Part shown: piece by piece, positions 46,833-57,418 of the stretch
Layout of the letters: each line of letters starts with the position of its first letter
How positions within the stretch are numbered: position 1 is the stretch's first letter
Source of the DNA: Usnea hakonensis
Lineage: Eukaryota > Ascomycota > Lecanoromycetes > Lecanorales > Parmeliaceae
Reading direction: 5' to 3'
Assembly: GCA_013423325.1 (NCBI GenBank)
Contig: BLJB01000003.1
Span: 434,001-498,000 of the forward strand
DNA: 64,000 bases
Made by a program: the position numbers and the translations under genes
Notes under the pieces: generated by a model
Told to the model about the DNA's origin: nothing
The model's database searches: none
What the model saw: only the letters and a program-made list of their open reading frames with translations

Positions 46833-48651
46833 ATGATTGAGCCGTTGGGTGTCACTGGAGCAATCAGTTTCGGACTTGCGCTGATATCGTTCCTTAGCAG
46901 TACAATATCGACACTCGCCCGACAAGGCAGTGAGGCGAGACAATGTGAAGCTCGCTTGAAAGCCTACTCTTTTCGGCTCCGAAGCATTCAGCTCGATTTA
47001 CTGAACTGGAAAATGATTTGGTGCGGAGATCAAGGCTTCTCAGAGGCGTCTTACATTTATTACTGGGGTGTCAATGGCTACAGCGACATAAAGGGTAGAT
47101 TCCTGGCGATAAGCGAGCTGACAGCGCGAATCAAGAGGCACCTTATCTTGTATGATAGTAATGGTAGGACGCACGGACTAATTAAACACATGGAATGGGT
47201 AATGCTCGTCCGGAGGCTCGAGATCGAACCCTCTCATGAACCTCGGCCTCTACATTTTCTTGGGAAGATAGCCTTTGCGGTATCCAAGAACTCGCAGTTG
47301 GAAGAGGAGATAGCACGTCTAAAACAACTTACTGACGACTTCATCAGCTGCTGCCTCAAGACACTTAGACAGCAACAAGGAACCTTCATGGAAAAGCCGC
47401 TGATGCCAGAGGAAATAGTACAAATCGAGAATTCTAGGGTTTTTTTCGAAGGCCTCTCCACTTTTGCCATTGGCCTATATTCCCATGCGGCCCAAAATTC
47501 CTACAAATGGAGTTTAGGACTTCGCGCACCGGATAGCGACAGTGATGCAACACAGACGGATAACCCAGCAAGTATCAGTATGGATTTCTTGGTAGAAGGA
47601 TGGTGCATCTGCAAGCTATGGACAGCGGCAAGATTTCGTATTCAATACCATACCCAACACAGTACCGGGCCCAACGTCTCGCCTACGGTTATCGGGCTAG
47701 AAATACAACGCCGGCTGGAAAGTTGCACCGGTACGACAAAATCGGAGGCTCAATTACAGCAGCTCACCGTCCAAGACGATCCGACATCGAAAGGTCCGTC
47801 GCTCAGACAGCAGATCACCAACATAAAATGGTACTCAGCAGACCGGAAGGCACACGAAAGGGACAGAATGCTGGCGGCGCTTGGTCTCGTCAACTGGGTA
47901 TGCCAACTCTGGCAAACACCATGGACATCAGCTCCATGCCTATGCAGAATCGTTCCCACTGCGTTGAAAGAAGGTCGCGGGCCTCATGTCTTGCAATCAT
48001 CTTGCAGCCACAACACAGAACCCCCGTGTTTTGATACAGACATTGCCGAAAACAGCAGCAAGCTTTTTCTACTGGGACGAATGCTTGCAGAATTGGCTTT
48101 GGCAAAGCCATTGGGTATTGTGAGATCCCAGACCGGACAACTACTATTGGTCATAGATGGGAAGACGGCAACTAAAGAAGAGCTTCTGCAGGATCTACGT
48201 CGCGTTGGAAACGTAGGAATACTCGAGGCCATTCGTTATTGCCTTCTTACCGAAGACCGAGGACCCCGTGAACGCGCAGAAAATTTTCGCGAACATGCAC
48301 AAAAGATTATACCGCCGTGAGTATGGAAGTGTCTGGTCTTTTCAAGTAGCTGATCTCGCTCGCAGCATCCATAAGCATTACCGTGAACTTGTACGCCATA
48401 TCGAGGGTCAATCTGAAAGAAGATGGCGAAGAAGACTTCTGGAAAAAGCCGAGGGTGACCGTGAAGAGCAAGTCACGTTTCATGAGGAGCTTCAGCATTC
48501 TCGTAACTCGGAGATGGAGCAATGCGTTAAGATTGATGACTCTCGTGGTATCCTTTTCCAGGATCCATACCTGAAGGTTGACCACCGTCTGATGGAGAAG
48601 ACGTTAGATCCCTGTGAAAGTGGTGCTCATGAGACATATAGACTGAGGTAA
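46833..48651 (+). CDS. Fungal HeLo-like/DUF7580-like protein
   Basis: Exons 46833-48316 and 48366-48651, joined by a 49 bp intron (GTGAGT...TCGCAG), give 589 residues; without splicing the frame stops right at the donor (TGA in CCGTGA). The N-terminus is a hydrophobic amphipathic helix, EPLGVTGAISFGLALISFLS, followed by helices with Trp/Leu spacing (RLRSIQLDLLNWKMIW), as in HeLo-type domains. The C-terminal half has LFLLGRMLAELALAKPLGIV and LLQDLRRVGNVGILEAIRYC, which match the layout of the fungal DUF7580 C-terminal region, a degenerate kinase-like fold found beside HET and NLR-like proteins. Kinase catalytic motifs are not visible. It probably acts at membranes or as a partner in a signalling pair with the divergent neighbour. 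The start at 46833 is chosen because the hydrophobic helix begins there; the frame is open further upstream. Confidence 0.6.
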
Positions 48652-48949
48652 AGAAAGCGAATCCAAACACGAGAAGATGTGTGCGTAACATTTATCTCAC
48701 GCCGGTCTAAGGAGACGAACTCCATTGAAGACATGTGAATTTCAGAGACTTCGATAGCGAGCGTTCATTAGTTTATGAGATGGGTCTATATAACCAAAAT
48801 CCAAGTCGCTAACATTTCTTCATGGCGTTATTCTCACTCGTGTATTAATGAAAACCTGTTCAAACCAATTTGTGCCATCCAAAATCCTGTCCAGTCATTG
48901 CATTCGTTTCGGCGAGATGAGATATCATTATTGAAAATGTGTATCCGGC

Positions 48950-50547
48950 TCAGTGTCCACCACCTCCCACGCTGTTGATATTGCCCAGGAATACAACCAG
49001 TATGGCACAGTACCTGCCAGAAGAGATATTAGCAGATTTCCATGTCGAATGTAGGATAGCTTTGCCAGCTTCATGTCTCATAGCTTAGAAAGAGGGATGG
49101 AGGACTTACGCAGCAGACGCAGCAACAATTTCGTGCCTTCTCGCCTTCGTGAACGCTGAGAGCGCACCGGAGAATACAAGAGTAAAGACAAGCACCACTG
49201 CAATGGTATCCGGGCTCTCGGCAATGGTTCCATCGACGGAGAATCTGTAGAGAAGCCAGATTGGAACCATGAGCAGAGCTAGAACGATCGTGGTTATGAT
49301 CATAGTGACGCAAGTGGAGATGCGGTCACGGTCATAGTAGTGGATGTCTTTGTCTTCGGTTTTATCTCTTGTTTCCTTTCGAGAGACTGTTAGACTGGAA
49401 TGAGAAAATGGCCGTGGGCGGAGAATTACCTTGGGGCAGAAGAAAAACTGTGGAGGAACGTCAGCACTCGATCGATACAAATGTGGCGCAACCCAAGGTA
49501 GACTGACCTTGGTCACTTTACACCGTAGGAGCTTCAGCGTCCGCTCGAGCACCCCGTCGAGCCAAGCATATTCCCGTCCAGGTCTCAAGGTGATTAAGTC
49601 TTCTTTCTCATATATGAATGCCATGTCTTCTTCGAAAAGCTGACCGCCGTCATTCTCCATGAAGCTTAAAACGCTCCGGTAGTCTCGACCTGAAGGCCTA
49701 TCCAGTGCCTTCAGTTGTTGAGCTTTGAGCAGTAGCTCCGCTTTATCGTTGTTAGCTAGCAGCTCCCTCTACCTCCGTGAAATTTGGAATTATAGCGCGT
49801 GAATAGTAGTTGTCGTGCTGTGACAGTATTGAAAGCTACTTTGGAAAAGATTCGGACCGACACACGGGGAAGGAGTCCAAACCTAAGATTGTAGGTACTC
49901 ACCATACTCAAGTGCCAGCTTCTCGAACTTCTCCAGCAGCGTTACTCTCGACTGGCCCTCCCAAATCTCTGGAATTCTGTCTCTCTCAACATCCTCAGAT
50001 CTCGACATGAGATAGCATTCATTGTTCTCTGCTTGGTCTGTCTTATCCCACGCGAGCAACTTAGCTTCCATCCTACTCATCTCGTCTTGTTTGGAGAGCA
50101 AGAGCCGCGAGTATACCGGGCCAAAGCGCCGATATACCATGAATGCATCGTCGCTGTCCAAAAAGCAGGAGAGCTTCGGGAACCCGCGCGGATAGTCTTC
50201 GACTGGAAATTGTAAGCTATTGCCAGTTCATCAGTGGTAATTGTAACTTGCGTTTGCGGACTTTGGTCTTCGACATGCGTTCAGGAGCTGCATTTTTCCA
50301 TATAAGTCTAATTGATCCGATACGGTGAATTGTGGCCAATATCTTGGATCTGACTAGCGAAATTCAGTACCTGTACCAATTGCGTTGGATGCTGGCGCTT
50401 ACAGAGGGTTAAAAGCCCTGACTTCTCTGCACACGTTGTCTCCGTGTCTGTGCTCTCCGTGGGACATCCTTTGAGAGTTGAATTTGAAAAAGTCGGAGAG
50501 CTTGACAAGCCTTTTTCCACTTGGCTGACGTCCCCATAAGATGCCAT
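48950..50547 (-). CDS. DUF6594-type membrane protein (six exons)
   Basis: Exons 50403-50547, 49903-50202, 49508-49740, 49430-49447, 49110-49375 and 48950-49013 all close in phase and give 341 residues. Landmarks of the DUF6594 family are the start of the conserved region YPRGFPKLSCFLDSDDAF and YRRFGPVYSRLLLSKQDEMS, then LLLKAQQLKALDRPSGRDYR, an LEDI-like helix region LDGVLERTLKLLRC, and HYYDRDRIST. Two C-terminal membrane helices (MIITTIVLALLMVPIWLLY, TIAVVLVFTLVFSGALSAF) flank a short loop, followed by ARRHEIVAASAAYCAILVVF. The fourth exon is an 18-base microexon (FFFCPK). The function of DUF6594 proteins is unknown; they are numerous in Pezizomycotina and often lie near HET or NLR-type genes. 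The first 48 residues are disordered and Ser/Thr-rich. Confidence 0.8.
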
Positions 50548-50761
50548 TGTATATAGAGCACGGATGGAGAAGAAATTGCTGATATTATATTGGGTTTGTA
50601 TATATAAGTAGGATCCTCAACTTCATAACACGGCCATGAAACTCTCCACAGTCCAAGCCTTGTACGCCCGACAGATAATGGCTGACATACTTGGTGTGAC
50701 CCCAAGAGAAATACAGTGCAACCATTGGACGTAATCGTGCATGTGTGCCCCTCACCTGCAT

Positions 50762-51189
50762 TTAGCCTAGCTGCGTTTCTTTAGCCTCGCCATCAATCGG
50801 TTTATTTTTCCAGTCGTTGAGTCTGTACATCCACGAATGACGCTGGTCGTCATATCTTCCGCTCACGATGGATACGTTGTACTGGAGGATGCCTTGGGCG
50901 TTCTTCTTCCTCAGCTTCTTGCCATCTGCGTGTTTGCGTGGACGCTACAGAGCCGGGTCAGAATTCTCTACCAATACTAGGAGTCTGACCTTTGAATGTA
51001 TACTCACCGCTACAAGGGTTCTAGGATCCACGTCTGCCCTGCTGTCCGGCTTGTAGGGTTTTGGTTTATCGGGGAATGGCGCATTGGAGTCTGCGTTTTG
51101 GTTGTTGTTCTGGGCTATGATTAGTAACGGTCGACCAATAGTAAAGTCTAGCGAGAGCTTACGGAATCTTGCAAGCCTTGTTCGTTCAT
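50762..51189 (-). CDS. Small conserved-looking fungal protein, 103 residues
   Basis: Too fragmented to appear as one frame: exons 51163-51189, 51008-51109 and 50762-50944 are joined by 53 bp and 63 bp introns (GTAAGC...GCCCAG and GTGAGT...CTGTAG) and close in phase. The protein starts MNEQGLQDS, continues NAPFPDKPKPYKPDSRADVD and PRTLVARPRKHADGKKLRKK, and ends with an ordered block: GILQYNVSIVSGRYDDQRHS then WMYRLNDWKNKPIDGEAKET and QLG. The Trp/Tyr-rich end reads like a small beta fold; I do not recognise a named family. The basic middle could bind nucleic acid. It is divergent from the caspase-like gene 750 bp away. Confidence 0.6.
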
Positions 51190-51936
51190 GATTGTGGAGG
51201 TATCGGAAAGCCTTGCGAGAGCGATTAAAGTCAAGAATCCGCAAGGCTATCTGACCGTAGGCCTAGCCTTATTATAGAGAACCCTTACGTTACTTGTGTT
51301 TTGAGGCTCTGCATTACAACATATTGGAAGGCTATCTCTCTTATCGGGGCGCACTCGAAGTCGGCATTTCGGTCCGATGAACCGTGCATAATTGAATGCA
51401 GGGAAGCTGTCCAAGGTGCATTGCCAACACATGTGATTGGTGAAAGGCCAAAGGAAACCCCATCAGTAATCCGAGGACCCCGCACCCCATCAGCCAATAT
51501 CTGCAACTGAGTATGCGTCGCACAAGCCATGTTTGTCTACCACATCAGCCACTCGACGTATGAGTCCAAAGCTGCCTTTTTAAGCGCACCAATCCACTCG
51601 TTACGCAGCTCTGGGTTTTTAAATGTGGAGGCTGATTAGCACTCGTTTGGAGAGGGCTGTGGGACCTCCTGGTTAAAAAGGCGTGAACGCCTAATACGAC
51701 TCTGACTGCATGCGTAGTTCGAGGCTAATTCCGACGTCGGTCGGCAGGGCATACTTTACTACAGTGTAATTTCATACAGACATAGGCATAGCCATGCTGT
51801 GTGACTCAATGGAAGGCAGTGCAGAGAGCGTGAATGGTCAAGATGATATATAAGCCATCAACTACTCGTCCTCCAATTCGATACCCCGTCTCTCTCGTCC
51901 CTTGGTAGGAACTCATTCCCACAGTCTCCACTCACA
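51190..51936. other. Upstream region between the small gene and the caspase-like gene
   Basis: 747 bp with no gene I can support; short antisense frames (51285-51530) lack start, stop and splice context. A TATATAA-like element at 51847-51853 lies about 90 bp before the caspase-like start. Confidence 0.45.
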
Positions 51937-53331
51937 ATGACGTCCGCTGTCAACCCCTCTCTGGATCCTTTAATAGGCAACAATAAGTCCCAAGCCGAGA
52001 AAGAAGATTCTGACCTCCAACTTCTTTGGAGCAAAGTCATGGACGAAGGCGACTACACGAATTCTTCTACGTACACAAAGGTTGAGGTATTACTGTTATG
52101 TTGGGCTGAGAGTTGTGATGATTTGACCACTAGAAAAGAGGTAGAAGATCTGAAGGCCACATTCGAAAATGATTTCAACTATCACGCCACCATTGAATAC
52201 CTCGACATAACGCTCGAGCAGAGGATACAGGTACGCCTTAACGCCAAGGTAGCGGCATTTGTTGAAGCCCATGACGGACCCAATACTCTGCTTATTGTTT
52301 ACTACGCCGGACATGGTCGACCAGGCCAAAAATATGGTCACTTGGAGCTATTTGGGTTCGTCAAAAGTGAAGACAGCATCGCAAGATTTCTGACTTCTGC
52401 AGCCAAACATCACCAAATGATGACCCACAAAAACGCCTGGATGTTCTGGTTTGGAACAAGGCTGAAAAGCTATTGTCGATAGCTGAAGCAGATGTTTTGG
52501 AAATCTTCGATTGGTAGCTTGCTCCGCATAGTGCTGTTATCTAAACTGACAAGCTTTGCCAGTTGCTACGCAGGACAATTGGGTATCAGGACTAAGGGAA
52601 CGAGGTCAGTCATGAGAAACTTTTCTTCCCAGCTACGAGTATGTGAGTTCACAAAATTCAGGTCATTTGAATTTCTAGCTGCTACCGAAGAAATGGGAAT
52701 GACAAATGTGCCTGGTCCCGACTCATTCACCTCAGCTTTGATCTGGGCATTGAAGTCCTTGGTCAAGGACAAGGAAAACGGCCGTTTCACAACAGTAGAG
52801 CTTCGCAACAAGATAAAAGCCGATGCTCCAGATTTTCCGAAAGACCAGAATCCTGTACTGGTACCCCGCTTGAAGCAACCTTCGACAGTGCGCATCATGC
52901 TACATCCACTTCAAAGACAAGGGCTGAATGAACAAGGGTTGGTCAATCAATCGTCTCTGAAGAAAGCTGCAAGTATCGACCCTTTCAAACGACACACCCT
53001 GACATTACATTTCGACTTCGGAGACAAACCTTCACAGATACACATTGAGACAATTGGCCGAAAATTGAACGGTGTTTTTCGGCGTACCGATATTGGCTTA
53101 AGTCAAATACGTTGGGGAGGTAGGAGACAGTCCATGGTCGCTCGTGCTGCAAAAAGTTTTCAAGATACCCTCAAAAAGCATCGACGCGCAAACCTGGAAT
53201 TGCTCAAAGTCATCCCTGCGTCTACTTTCCCAGATACTCAGCTGTCCGAAAATGCTCTGGATCCCCTGACACCCTATTCGTCGGATCAGCATTCGCGGGG
53301 GAGCTCGGAGCCTGCAGCGAAAGGTAGCTAA
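51937..53331 (+). CDS. Caspase-like (peptidase C14) domain protein
   Basis: Four exons (51937-52355, 52403-52513, 52563-52604, 52662-53331; introns 47, 49 and 57 bp) close in phase to 413 residues. The caspase-like fold is visible: VEVLLLCWAESCDDLTTRKE, FNYHATIEYLDITLEQRIQV, AFVEAHDGPNTLLIVYYAGH ending in the catalytic HG, and after the junctions VWNKAEKLLSIAEADVLEIF followed by DCCYAGQL, where the second Cys is the expected nucleophile. SFEFLAATEEMGMTNVPGPD and FTTVELRNKIKADAPDFPKD follow, then a beta-rich domain (RHTLTLHFDFGDKPSQIHIE, FRRTDIGLSQIRWGG). This is a recurrent Pezizomycotina protein family with an uncharacterised role, distinct from the classical metacaspases. The His and Cys are both present, so proteolysis is possible. 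The intron before CYAG splits the codon of the first Cys of DCC. Confidence 0.85.
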
Positions 53332-53971
53332 ACTTTCAGTTCAGCAGACACTGGCACAGCATCACTAATCAGGCCGCTAGACTCTAATGACGAGGGTGAA
53401 GGACGAACCCAAGAGCACCGAGGCAGGCGTAAGAGACGGAGAGTTGAACTACACAGCGAAAGTTCTTGAAAAGCCCTTTGGGTCAACATGTCAGCCCCGC
53501 AGGACACCATCAAGGGAAGGTTTAGCGTTGTATTACAGTACTGGATGCGAAAGAAGGAATGCATGGCACGGAGGGGTAATTTGTTGACCTAGGTTGAAAC
53601 GTATTTGTTGCACATGGCAGGCGGCGAAACAAGGGCGCAGAGTTACATCGACTTGTAGCGGCAGGCGCAGGGCACGAGGCTAGCTGATTTTTATTCTTCT
53701 ATCTTTCTTGACGATGTACATTACCACATGATTTAGAGTGTTGAAAGGGACAAATGATTTAATCACGCATGTCTAGTTGCATAAAATGAACGGAAAAAGA
53801 CAGCATGCAGTCAGAGTCAACCTCGGAAGCTCCATGTTTGTTGCCTGCAAGGTAATGGATGTTTCAAGATGGGTAGATATTTTGAAACAAGCGTAAGCTT
53901 CGTAAATGCACACATTCGTGTTCGAGGTTACATAGGTAGGTAAGGTAGGTATCTTACCTTAGGCTATGACT
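53332..53971. other. Spacer past the caspase-like gene
   Basis: 640 bp without recognisable coding sequence. GGTAGGTAAGGTAGG repeats occur at 53934-53950. Both flanking genes end here. Confidence 0.5.
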
Positions 53972-54483
53972 CTAACTCTCCGTGTCAATCAATTCCGCAA
54001 CCGAGTGCGGCTCTGCGACTTGGTAATTGAACTCGTCTGATTGGTGTCCTGCATCAATCAATCTATTGAATTCAGGACACGGCCGGGCAAATGTGTCACA
54101 GAAAATCCCGTTCGGTGCTGCTGCATCATTTAAGACGCAAGATCGTATGCATTGAAGATCCTCCGAATACTGCAACTTTGATAAAACACTCGCGGAATGT
54201 ACATTTGTTCTGCATCAAACACCACCAGTCATCATCAAAAATTCAAAAATTCAAAAGGTGCAGAGTCAGCGATCTGCCTTGTGACAAGTCTTGGCGCAGC
54301 GCACAACTCCGCCCCTTTATCTTCATCTTCTAGTTCACCATCGCCTACCTGCCTATCCATGGCGGTGAACCTTGGGCAGTGCTTACAACGAACATGTTCT
54401 CGTGTATAGCCTCCTTTTGCATCCTTCGATCCATGAATTGCGGCGCATGCCTGGCCTTCTAAATGGTCAACAGCCGCGCGCAG
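53972..54483 (-). CDS. Possible small gene, incomplete model
   Basis: Two coding-like blocks lie on the minus strand. Block A (about 54290-54483) reads AVDHLEGQACAAIHGSKDAK then GGYTREHVRCKHCPRFTAMD; block B (53972-54210) reads SVLSKLQYSEDLQCIRSCVL then NGIFCDTFARPCPEFNRLID and ends AELIDTES. A splice from the donor CAG|GTAGGC (near 54356) to an acceptor just before LQYSED would join them in phase. Block A starts after an acceptor-like CATAAG and I cannot find the first exon. Cys-rich character (CKHC, CAAIH, RPCPEF) hints at metal binding. It may be a complete gene with an unseen first exon or a remnant. Confidence 0.35.
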
Positions 54484-55360
54484 GGCTTATGCCTACAGCA
54501 TGAGGCTTCTACTTCGCCCTGCCAGGCTACAGAAACGCTATGATTGAGTCAATCGGATATCTCCATCAAATCAAAAAGCTCAATGACCCTTAGCATGAAC
54601 TGTGCCTTGCGTGGGCGGAGGCGCCGATAAACATTCAATGAGCCTCATCTACAAGCACCCAACCACGTCCAACAATTGACATATTTCGGACACAGCCGAC
54701 CATCAGATGGCCTCCGATGACTCTTAAACCCCTAAATTTCCTCCAATTTTCAAATGACTCTTGTCCTTTATTTTTTGCCGGTTACTCTAGTGGATTTCTG
54801 CCTGGCGCTTGTCCCTTTTGGGACGGGTGCCTTGGTCTTATGTTACAAGTGCCAAGGGCGTAGTGGTGCTTCGGCCATGATTATTAGGCAACATGTGATC
54901 CCATGGGGCTCCACATACGACGCTTAGGTATTGCTCACACTGGCTTAGCCGTTAAGCGTCTATGTATAAGTAGCCATTTTGCTTGAACATCATTTCTCTG
55001 GTCTTTTTATATCTCTAGCAGTCAAAAAAGGGCGCGACTTTCGCAGCTGAACATATATGATAGACCGACCAGATCCAATTCCCTACAAGAAGCTATCTTT
55101 TCGAGTATCCTCACGTGTTGTCTGCTCCCCACGTTTGTTTTGATCCCGCAACAGACCAGTCCCTGTCATTGCCCCTCAGGCCTTACATTCTTCATCAATT
55201 GCGTATCTCCAAGATCTCCAATTGCACCTCCCAAAAGCACCACCTCAGTCTCTGCCCGTCACCGCCAAAACTGTCCATCCAAACAACCGAACAGCGGTCC
55301 ATCGTGATTGGCATCACACCCAGAACATAAAACGCCTGGCCTTTATCGGCATCACCAAAG
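54484..55360. other. Spacer upstream of the Ser-rich gene
   Basis: 877 bp, no supportable gene. The part from 55110 on is C/T-rich leader sequence of the gene at 55361. Confidence 0.45.
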
Positions 55361-55798
55361 ATGTCTGGCTCAGGCCATTCAAGTCGGTCGACCTCATCCT
55401 ACTCTTCGGACAAAGTCCCTCTGCAATGCCAGTCTGGTTTGTATCCCCAACTCGACACGACAGCACTGTGCCTAACAATTTCACCAGGCTCCAAGCAACG
55501 CTCAACCTACGACTCATATGGCTCAAGTTATGCCTCGTCTTTGAGTGATCCTCGTCACGCGTCCTCCAGCAAGTCCTCCAGCAGCAAATCTAGCCGTTCC
55601 TCAAGAGCGGACAAGATACCACTTTCAATCCATTCCGGCTCCTCCTCGCCGCGGGACAGTGGGAGTTCCAAAGCACATGATGACCGCTACTACAAAAACA
55701 GCACTCTCGACCACCAAAAGTCAGAGAAGAAGCCTCTATCATGCCAGAAGGGGAATGATGTGCGATACTATCCCGATTCGTCCTACTACAGAAGATAA
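55361..55798 (+). CDS. Ser-rich small protein with repeated K-x-PL motif
   Basis: One frame of 145 codons contains a convincing 51 bp intron (55437-55487: donor G|GTTTGT, branch CTAAC, acceptor CACCAG), whose removal keeps the frame and gives 128 residues. The protein is highly Ser-rich and has three spaced copies of a motif: SSDKVPLQCQSG, RADKIPLSIHSG and SEKKPLSCQKG. The end is Tyr-rich (RYYPDSSYYRR). No signal peptide or domain is visible; it is probably disordered. The repeats suggest a binding motif or internal duplication. Confidence that it is translated is moderate. Confidence 0.45.
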   Translation: MSGSGHSSRSTSSYSSDKVPLQCQSGLYPQLDTTALCLTISPGSKQRSTYDSYGSSYASSLSDPRHASSSKSSSSKSSRSSRADKIPLSIHSGSSSPRDSGSSKAHDDRYYKNSTLDHQKSEKKPLSCQKGNDVRYYPDSSYYRR

Positions 55799-57073
55799 GA
55801 TTGCCAAGGAGATGGCATTTGACTCCAACAGCTGCGATTGATTCTCACCTGATCACGATTCGGATCTGATGCTCTATCCTGCAGCAACCGGCGTTGGTAT
55901 ATCACGGGGACTCCATTACAAAATACATTTCTTCAGCTCACGCCAGAATTTCTTTTTTTTTCATCGTACAGCGAGCGATTGGCGTCTTAGCATTTGGGCA
56001 TGGAATCAGGACTTGAGACGCCGGCAGTCTCCTTACGAATTGAGGGCATAGCATTAGAGTAGCGTCATTCCCACTGAGACTTCACCATTCAGTCTTGATG
56101 TTTGTTGTCTTAGGTTGCCAAATGTAGTTTAGAGCTAGGGCTATTCTCACTTAAAAGCCCTGAATCTTTCCAATCAGGAATTTTTTCCCCATGCCAACTG
56201 CCAAACGCCAATTGAACTGCCAACCGCCAACTACCACCTGCCAACTACCACCTGCCACCTGCCATCTGACGGGCAGACCGAAGACTCGTACCACTCATAC
56301 AATTTTCGACGTTACCTTTGCTGCGCTTATAGACTGTAAGCACGGAAATATGCGTCAGACTTACCCGGTAAGCACGGCAGGAAGCATCAAAGTACAACCC
56401 GGGCACTGGAAAATTTCCTAGTGCTGACTGATGCACCCGGCCGCGGTGATATCCTGGCGGGATGGACGCATAACCGTCAGCCGTAGTGTGATATTGAATG
56501 TAAAGGGTACGTACATGTACGGGAAAAGGAGTGCATTCCCGTAATATTTGTTTTCATCATCATGCATACGGCTGGGAAAGTGGAGCTGGGCTTATATGGC
56601 TCTGTCGAATCACGGATGGGTCTTGGTATGTACCGAAGCTGACCGAAGCAGACTGAAACCTTTCTTGAGATGTTACCTTGAAAAAGATTCTGTGTTTATC
56701 TTGACTAATGGATTGATCGCTGACTGTACCAGCTTTCAGGCGCCCAACCTCTTCATATGCGCTTTCACCATGAACGATTCTATCACGCCAGTATTTTTGT
56801 ATTTTCGTCTGGTCACAAAAGAAGTGATAATACCTGACCCTCTCACGACCCACTCCCATTGGACTGTCGCTCATCAGCGCCCATGGATCCAGTCAGACCC
56901 CAAGGACCTGCTGCACAGTCCCAGCCACCCAGACATTCCTCCGCCTGGAAAATCCCACCACACAAGAGCCGCAACATCCCCCATCCACCACCCCATACCT
57001 AATCAATCCTCCGGCACGGGTCCCCCTCCACCCAACGGTCCCGGAACCCACACCCCCTCATCAAACTCCCCCT
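55799..57073. other. 1.3 kb spacer with CTGCCA tandem repeats
   Basis: Between the Ser-rich gene and the end of the secreted-protein gene. Apart from the repeat below I see only short frames. The stretch 56880-57110 is C-rich. Confidence 0.5.
56192..56269. repeat. GCCAACT/GCCACCT tandem repeat
   Basis: Imperfect 7- and 14-bp units (GCCAACT, GCCAACTACCACCT twice, GCCACCT, GCCATCT) in direct order. Confidence 0.8.
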
Positions 57074-57418
57074 TTACACAAACCTCCCTCTCAACCCCAC
57101 ACGTAACCTAGTGCACACCCTCAGTCTGCATTCATCAAGCGTACGCACCGAACATACCGGTTTACCGCAACAGTAGTAATACGAACAAGGCGCCTTATGC
57201 GCCGGCTCTTCAAAGCACACTGGTTGTGGCTCATTTTGACTGGTGGAGGATAAGGGGAATATGGTTGGGTCTCGGATGGCGAGGATGCATTGATCTGGGC
57301 AGGTGGGCCAGCCGGGGAGGTAGATGGGGATTGGAAGGATTGGTTCGATGGGGATGACGATGGTGGAGGCGGAGGTGGTGAGGAGGGTGAGGAGGAGGAG
57401 GAGGGGTAGATGGTGCAT
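57074..57418 (-). CDS. Predicted small secreted cysteine-rich protein
   Basis: A 114-codon frame starting MHHLPLLLLLTLLTTSAS, a clear signal peptide with likely cleavage after TSA. The mature part has nine Cys, clustered towards the end (WPTCPDQCILAIRD, PVCFEEP, APCSYYYCCGKPVCSVRT, DECRLRVCTR). Such proteins are secreted, disulfide-bonded and often fast-evolving; effector or cell-surface functions are common for the class but cannot be deduced here. The last residues (RLRVGLRGRFV) are basic and may not belong if a 3' intron exists. A strong polypyrimidine/polypurine block (57427-57475) lies just upstream of the start. Confidence 0.5.
   Translation of the reverse strand: MHHLPLLLLLTLLTTSASTIVIPIEPILPIPIYLPGWPTCPDQCILAIRDPTIFPLSSTSQNEPQPVCFEEPAHKAPCSYYYCCGKPVCSVRTLDECRLRVCTRLRVGLRGRFV

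Noticed and set aside
56548..57111. 187-codon plus-strand frame
   Set aside because: The second half is Pro/Ser/His-rich from C-rich sequence and lies antisense to the end of the secreted-protein gene; no family pattern.
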